From NCBI GenBank assembly GCA_023462275.1, contig JAEWYD010000177.1:1-7286 (forward strand): a stretch of DNA of 7,286 nt, given 5' to 3'. Position 1 is the stretch's first letter. Every line of letters begins with the position of its first letter. Origin of the DNA: Actinomycetes bacterium. Lineage in GTDB: Bacteria; Actinomycetota; Actinomycetes; Actinomycetales; Cellulomonadaceae. The translations under genes were made by a program, and so were the position numbers. Below are positions 6,075 to 7,286 of the stretch, piece by piece. The notes below the pieces were generated by a model. It was not told where the DNA came from. It saw only the letters and a program-made list of their open reading frames with translations, and made no database searches.

Positions 6075-6088
6075 GGCGGCCCGCCGCC
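6075..6088. terminator. Possible short bidirectional terminator hairpin between convergent genes
   Basis: GGCGG (6075-6079) and CCGCC (6084-6088) form a 5-bp stem with loop CCCG, directly after the GNAT stop and 10 bp before the stop of the minus-strand gene. The convergent position makes a terminator plausible, but there is no T-run on either strand and the stem is short, so support is weak. Confidence 0.25.
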
Positions 6089-6098
6089 GGCGCCACGG

Positions 6099-7286
6099 TC
6101 AGCGCACCGGCGTGAGCACCTCCAGCGCTCCGTCGACGCCGGTCGTCCACTGCCCGCCCGGCCAGAAGCCCACCACCGCGCCGCCGACCTCGACCTGGTA
6201 GAGCGGCAGGGCGCCCACCACATCCGTCTCGAGCTCCTGCCAGGTGCCGGCCGGCGTCCGCCGCCACACGGTGTCCACGGCGGAGCTGCCCTGCGGCCGG
6301 CTCGCGTCGTACCCGGTCCCGACGGCGAACACGGTGTCGCCGACGACGGTCACGTCCGTCGCCTGCCGATAGGCCGTACCGGGTTCGAAGTCCTCGACCG
6401 GCGTCGGGTCGGGCGTCCACGTCCGACCGCCGTCGGAGGACGACCAGGCGCACATCTGCGCGGTGTCGCTGCACAGGCCGACCGCGACGAGCAGGTCACC
6501 CGTGCGCACGACGGCGAGCATCGCGTCGTTCGCGAAGCCGGGCTCGTCCGGCGTCGTGCGGCTCCACGTGACGCCGTCGTCGGACGTCCAGGCCGCGGCG
6601 CTCTGGCCGTACGCGTCGCTGGGCGCCGCACCGACGGCGACGAGGCGCCCGTCGACGTCGACCACCTGCGCGAGCAGGGAGTCGTCGAGCGCCGCGGCCG
6701 AGCCGTCCGTCACCTCGCTCCAGGCGCTGCCGTCCGTCGTCGTCCACATCCGCGCCGTCGTGCTCTCGGCCTCCCCCGGCGACTGCGCGACGACGGTCAC
6801 CCGGTCCCCGGACACGACGACCATCGAGGCGCCGCCGTCGAGAGCGCCGGGCAGGTCGACGGCCTGCCACGACGTCCCGTCGCCGGAGCGCACCACCGAG
6901 GAGGTCCCGACGGCGAAGAAGCCGTGCGGTGTCGACACGACGTGCGTCAAGCAGGGGTCGCCGGACGCCGCCGGGCCGGTGGCTTGCACCCAGTCGCCGG
7001 CCGTGTCGGCGTACCAGGCGGGGAAGCCACCGCCGGTCCCCGCGTCGCCCTCCGGGTCGCAGCCCACCGCCACGCCGCGACCGTCCTGCGCCGCCGTGGC
7101 GGTGACCCTGTACGGCCCGAAGACCGCCGCGTCCGTCGGCAGCCGGCCCCACCCGCCCACGACGCCGTCCGTCACGAGGACGGGCGTGGCCGGCGCGCTC
7201 GTCTCGGGGACGGGCGCCACGGTGCCGGCCGGCGGGGCCGGGTCGGGCCACAGCTGGGCCACGGCGGTCCCGGCGGCGCCCACGAC
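6099..7286 (-). CDS. Probable exported protein with Asp-box (BNR-like) beta-propeller repeats; 5' end outside window
   Basis: The minus-strand frame runs from the right edge to a TGA at 6101-6099, giving 395 visible residues. A GTG at 7283 could serve as a start, but the frame stays open to the edge. The first visible residues (VVGAAGTAVAQLWP) look like the tail of a signal peptide or membrane anchor, followed by a Pro/Ala/Thr-rich linker (PDPAPPAGTVAPVPETSAP), so I favour an upstream start and export. Four good Asp-boxes (S/T-x-D-G-x-x-W type) are visible: SGDGTSW (6867-6887), TTDGSAW (6720-6740), TSDDGVTW (6564-6587) and SSDGGRTW (6417-6440), about 50 residues apart. Degenerate Trp-ended copies lie near 6990 and 6240, giving about six blades. 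Asp-boxes stabilise propeller blades in sialidases and many other proteins and do not prove enzymatic activity. Cysteines are sparse. The function is unknown; a structural, binding or sensor-domain role is as likely as catalysis. Confidence 0.8.
   Translation of the reverse strand, partial: VVGAAGTAVAQLWPDPAPPAGTVAPVPETSAPATPVLVTDGVVGGWGRLPTDAAVFGPYRVTATAAQDGRGVAVGCDPEGDAGTGGGFPAWYADTAGDWVQATGPAASGDPCLTHVVSTPHGFFAVGTSSVVRSGDGTSWQAVDLPGALDGGASMVVVSGDRVTVVAQSPGEAESTTARMWTTTDGSAWSEVTDGSAAALDDSLLAQVVDVDGRLVAVGAAPSDAYGQSAAAWTSDDGVTWSRTTPDEPGFANDAMLAVVRTGDLLVAVGLCSDTAQMCAWSSSDGGRTWTPDPTPVEDFEPGTAYRQATDVTVVGDTVFAVGTGYDASRPQGSSAVDTVWRRTPAGTWQELETDVVGALPLYQVEVGGAVVGFWPGGQWTTGVDGALEVLTPVR

Overview
The window is very GC-rich, about 70% or more by eye, with strong G/C preference at third codon positions, frequent GTG starts and tightly overlapping genes. 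This points to a high-GC actinobacterium. A Cellulomonas-like member of the Micrococcales is my best guess, from general resemblance only. I see no rRNA, tRNA, CRISPR array, insertion sequence or phage gene, and no change in base composition that would suggest a recent insertion.

Layout from left to right. (1) 1-873, plus strand: a two-domain VOC (glyoxalase / extradiol dioxygenase fold) protein, open at its 5' end. (2) 874-1003: a regulatory gap with a perfect 11-bp tandem repeat, a third inverted near-copy and a -10-like element. (3) 1004-4500, plus strand: a four-gene ABC-2 type transporter operon in the order ATPase, permease, ATPase, permease. Consecutive genes overlap by 14, 4 and 4 nt, so they should be translationally coupled and made in matched amounts. 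(4) 4531-5526, plus strand: an alpha/alpha-toroid (squalene-cyclase/prenyltransferase fold) protein of unknown function with a striking Cys/His motif. (5) 5597-6073, plus strand: a GNAT acetyltransferase. (6) 6099-7286, minus strand, convergent: a protein with regularly spaced Asp-box repeats, probably exported, open at its 5' end beyond the right edge.

How the parts relate. Only the four transporter genes clearly form one functional unit, probably one exporter or membrane-maintenance complex with two different ATPases and two different permeases. Its substrate cannot be read from the sequence. The toroid and GNAT genes follow on the same strand, but each has its own -10-like hexamer ending 6-7 nt before a GTG codon. 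The same spacing precedes the first ATPase gene, so three leaderless transcription starts are possible. The items most worth a second look are the tandem-repeat operator before the transporter operon, the toroid protein, and the repeated leaderless-promoter architecture. I found nothing that clearly amounts to a new defence or mobile system.
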